From positions 496,001-560,000 of the forward strand of contig JADANN010000026.1 of NCBI GenBank assembly GCA_018806985.1: DNA of 64,000 nucleotides, given 5' to 3'. The position numbers were made by a program, and so were the translations under genes. This document shows, in pieces, positions 60,800-64,000 of the stretch. The DNA is from Angiostrongylus vasorum (taxonomy: Eukaryota > Nematoda > Chromadorea > Rhabditida > Metastrongylidae). A model generated the notes under the pieces. The model was given only the letters and a program-made list of their open reading frames with translations, searched no databases and was not told the DNA's origin. Position 1 is the first letter of the stretch; every line of letters starts with the position of its first letter.

Positions 60800-61048
60800 A
60801 GTACCAAAACCAATACCAGGATCCACCACCGTCCTGGTATCAAACTAGTCGCATGATGGCAAATCTCCCTCTCATCCACAAGGGTGACCAGTACCTGTGA
60901 TGGTGAGGACCTTGCGCAGAGTTTGGCCAGGCTGACCTCGGAACTCCAGGGAACCACAGTGGCTAAGACCGCAAAACTCCGAAAAATGGAGAGCCTCGCA
61001 CAACCAGTGAAGACTGGCCGCCGAAGCATCCAAATATCCACAGGTAAA
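60800..61048 (+). mobile_element. SINE-A copy 6, right arm of palindrome
   Basis: Plus sense, starts at about the same internal point and runs to the tail (cacaaccagtgaagactggc, ccaaatatccacagg). With copy 5 it forms a tail-out inverted repeat of about 230-bp arms. Confidence 0.8.
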
Positions 61049-61109
61049 TGCACGACTAATTCAACGGACAACTCAAAACGAAATCATTGGTGAAATTAAC
61101 TACATGAAT

Positions 61110-61385
61110 TGTCTAGTCATTTTTATCTACAGCCTATTCTTTCTTAATGTCAGGGCAGCTTCAGCTTAACTGGGTTTAATACCTGTTTGCGCACCCATAT
61201 CAATCCCGTTGACGGGTGATTGCTGAGAGCGACAATAAAACAAGGCTGAGAGAAAAGCGAAACGAAGAACACGTGTGGTGTGGTGGTGAACACGTTAGTC
61301 CCCGGTAAGGGTAATAACGACGTTCGATCCACGCCGCAAAAACCTGCGATCAGGACTTCGCAAATGTCTTAACATCATTGTAGTT
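61110..61385 (+). mobile_element. SINE-D copy, long form
   Basis: An inverted tail fragment (tatctacagcctattctttc) starts the unit. Then a 5' extension shared with the 31-kb copies (cagcttaactgggtt; gacgggtgattgctga), the tRNA-like head (gtgtggtggtgaacacg; cgttcgatccacgc) and the body. Confidence 0.75.
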
Positions 61386-61389
61386 ACAT

Positions 61390-61985
61390 GAATTTTAATA
61401 TGAATGTTTTGGCACCCTCTACACCTATATTTGCCAAACACAAGTGGATCTCCTCTTTCGAGATTTTCATTGGTGAATATGTATGGCTTGTTGAAAAATC
61501 CTAACAAGTTTCATCTTATTCTGATGATAAGCAATAAGTCGTAATGCTCCTAGATTGTCCTTGCTTAGAAGAAGTGTGGAAGTTTGAGGCAACATCTACT
61601 TTTGTGTCTGATCTGGACTAGCTGAACTCATCAAGCGTTTGAAAGTGATGATCCGCACAAGTGAACGGTGACGATTTCTCTATTAGTACGGGACTTATGG
61701 AGTTCGTAAAAGAAAGTGTTTGTAGAGGAGTAGTGGTTGCTCGATTGCTCTAGGTCATTATGTACAACCATTTAGCATATTTTGCCATATAGGTGCTTTT
61801 TTGTGAGGAATTCGTTTTTTTTTCTTGTGCATCTTCTTTTCTTTATTTCTTTCTTGTACTCCAAATACGCAACAGAACATCCAGGATGCTGAGGGTGTCC
61901 AAAGTAAGCAACACTTCTGACGAGATTATTTTAATAATGGACATAAGAGGTGTGCATTATTTGTATTATTAAGGATACTGTATAG
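61390..61985. other. Intergenic, nothing recognised
   Basis: AT-rich; no gene seen. Confidence 0.35.
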
Positions 61986-61989
61986 AGGA

Positions 61990-62255
61990 AGCGCATGTAG
62001 CGCGGTGCTTAGAGATGCCCCTGCACACGGTCGCTGGTTTCCCGGCGTCCTTGGCTCACCAATCCATCTATCTCTCAGGGGTCGGCAAATTGGTGCCAGA
62101 CTTGTATGACACCATAGAATCACTGATTTTATACATCGGTGGACCACTGCAAGTTATTGTACAAGCCGTGTGTCACTCAATCACCTTTAACGATGGGAGA
62201 GTGCACAGCACACAACTCAGGGATTGATCAACTCCGAATGCTTTATCATTTTTTC
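61990..62255 (+). mobile_element. SINE-B copy, diverged
   Basis: Head gcatgtagcgcggtgcttag, body gggtcggcaaattggtgcca, tail gaatgctttatcatttt. Confidence 0.72.
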
Positions 62256-62355
62256 TTTTTTACCCTAGACGGAACAATCTGAATAGTGTAGAAAACATCT
62301 TTTGTAGAAAATCCTTCACTAAATAGAATATTCTCTATCTATCACTACATTCCTA

Positions 62356-62735
62356 CCAACGGTTTACCGTCTGTTCGTGGCCGAGAAGCGTTCTTGGGTA
62401 TTGGGCTGCAATGTATTGCGGGGGATTGGTTACACCTGCAGGGCCTCCCAGGCTGAGAACAAGTCCAGCGTTTCCATCAGGAAGCCTAGCTAAGAGTAAA
62501 CCAATACCACGATCCATCACCGTCCTGGTAGCTAACTAGTCGCATGGTGGCAAATCTCCTTCTGATCCAAAAGGGCAGCAACTGCCTGTGGTGCAACGAC
62601 CTAGGACAGACATTGGCTAGCCTGAACTCGGCACTCCAGAGAACTACAGTGGATAGACGAGCAAAACTCCGAAAAAGTGGAAATTATGCTGAGGCCCGCA
62701 CAACCAGTGAAGATGGGCCATCCAAGCATCCAAGG
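62356..62735 (+). mobile_element. SINE-A copy 7
   Basis: Full length from tcctaccaacggtttaccgt to the tail gccatccaagcatccaagga. A weak repeat (tatcactac/taccactac) may be the target duplication. Confidence 0.78.
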
Positions 62736-62739
62736 AAGT

Positions 62740-63178
62740 ATTCCATTACCACTACGTTTTCACAACTCTGCACCGATAAAATAGTGTTCTGCTGTTGACG
62801 GTCACTGCTGTTCTATAATAAGGCGGCATATTTATCATCTACTGATATGTCTTTCGTCACTTTACGTCTGTCGTAATTTATATCCTCCATGATCACCTGT
62901 CACATCTATCTCGTAACATTGTAGACTTGTCCATAACGTCCATTTCAAAACGTTATTAGAATGCTACTTAGTAGCGGAGCCATTTTTTGTTAATCTCTTC
63001 TAGCGCTTCCACTTACCCGTCATTAACATTAGTTGAGTTGTTCTCTTATGTGTCTTTGGTTTCTCATAGTACTTCACCAATTCGTTACAGAAGCTACTGT
63101 TACCAGTGTAACTGTTTTTCCGTACTGATTTCGTTATTATTTCATTGCTTACATATACACAGGGCGCCAGTACATTCT
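62740..63178. other. Intergenic, nothing recognised
   Basis: AT-rich; no gene or repeat family member. Confidence 0.35.
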
Positions 63179-63179
63179 C

Positions 63180-63508
63180 CATTTCTCTGTGTTTTCCTGG
63201 TTTAACCATTGTGTTTCCCTGGAGACCCCAGATCAGCCTGGCCAAAGTCTGCCCCAGGTCCTCACCACCATAGGCAATCGCCGTCCTTGTGGATCAGAGA
63301 GAAATTTGCGACCATGCGAATAGTTTGAAACCAGGACGGTGGTGGATAGTGGTATTGGTTTACTCTCAGCTGGGCTTCCTGATGGAAACGCCGGACTCCT
63401 TCTCAGCTTGGGAGACCCTGCCGAGGGACGAATCCACCCGCTGTACATCGCAGTCCGACACCCAGGGAACACCTCCCAGCCACGATGAGGCGGTAAACCG
63501 TTGAGAGG
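63180..63508 (-). mobile_element. SINE-A copy 8, tail-truncated
   Basis: The 5' end (near 63508) and body match well. Similarity fades near 63180 before the tail. A (TA)n run follows at 63518-63552. Confidence 0.75.
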
Positions 63509-63516
63509 GTTGGAAG

Positions 63517-63553
<37 letters not shown>

Positions 63554-63559
63554 TTCAGT

Positions 63560-64000
63560 TGAATTACCCAACTTTAACCCATCACAAAGAATTTTATGAA
63601 TCGATGTTCTATTACGATGTACTAAAGTTTTGTGAAATACTGCCTGAGATTTAGTTTTTTTTTAAACATTCGCACACAATCTTTGGGTCCCTTGTGTTTA
63701 ACTAATGTTTCACTAGACACCCATCTAAACATTAAATGAATGCAAGATTGCTGAAGGATTGCGCTATATCTGCAATTTACTCATGAAAGCTTTATTTGTC
63801 GACGCAGTAAAGATTTAGAAAGACTATGAAGTTGACAAGAGCAATAACGAGAAAGACCTGGTAAAGAATGAGTCGAAATCCGCTTTAATTAGACCTCGAG
63901 TTAACCCCGATTTCAGCTAATTCGCCCAAATGACTAAATTGATTAGTTATTTCAATGAAGAATTCTTAATCGTACTCCGAAATTCTCCTCATGCAATCTT
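63560..64000. other. Right end of window, nothing recognised
   Basis: AT-rich; no gene seen. Confidence 0.35.

Noticed and set aside
63233..63571. Minus-strand 112-codon ORF
   Set aside because: It is SINE-A copy 8 plus a TA microsatellite.

Overview
The window reads as nuclear DNA of a parasitic nematode, most likely a strongylid (hookworm-type). The evidence is: TTAGGC telomere-type hexamers near the left end; small introns (64-200 bp) with nematode-style acceptors next to very long ones; Penelope-like and RTE-type retroelements; and decayed mariner copies. There are no bacterial operons, rRNA genes or CRISPR arrays. The species assignment is an inference.

Two host genes can be assembled exon by exon with matching splice phases, both on the minus strand. 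(1) Positions 134-9259: the 5' half of a rhodopsin-family peptide receptor (N-terminus to extracellular loop 2). Four small exons lie at 8.4-9.3 kb. An 8.1-kb intron stuffed with transposons follows, then an exon at 134-357; the rest lies beyond the left edge. (2) Positions 54624-58298, with a probable first exon at 59559-59759: a GT13-family N-acetylglucosaminyltransferase I (MGAT1; GLY-12/13/14 type in C. elegans). It is complete at the 3' end and has SINEs in three introns and just after the stop codon. A small two-exon membrane-protein gene is plausible at 49056-49565. Two diverged copies of an unrecognised gene fragment lie at 39.8 and 45.7 kb.

Most of the rest is layered mobile DNA. There are four Penelope-like (PLE) insertions at 3.2-7.1, 9.35-9.6, 16.9-19.5 and 46.2-47.5 kb, plus decayed pieces at 23.3, 44.7 and 48.7 kb. 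There are two families of RTE-type LINE. Family I lies at 24.3, 29.0-33.0, 35.8-37.2 and 50.7-53.6 kb, with a 5'-end-only copy at 44.3 kb. Family II lies at 8.0 and 41.3-44.2 kb. Three short retroelement families (called SINE-A, SINE-B and SINE-D here) have about 25 copies. Three mariner copies sit at 13.3-16.5 kb. Microsatellites include a GTAT array of about 515 bp.

The most interesting signal is in the PLEs. Each of the four better-preserved insertions is a head-to-head inverted pair with both 3' ends facing outward, flanked by a short target-site duplication. The 3' ends carry a motif with a hammerhead-ribozyme core: CTGANGA, a short GC stem, GAAA, then a palindromic ACGT in place of helix III. 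SINE-A appears to borrow its 3' tail from the family II RTE element, which suggests LINE-dependent mobilisation. Nested insertions give a relative chronology.
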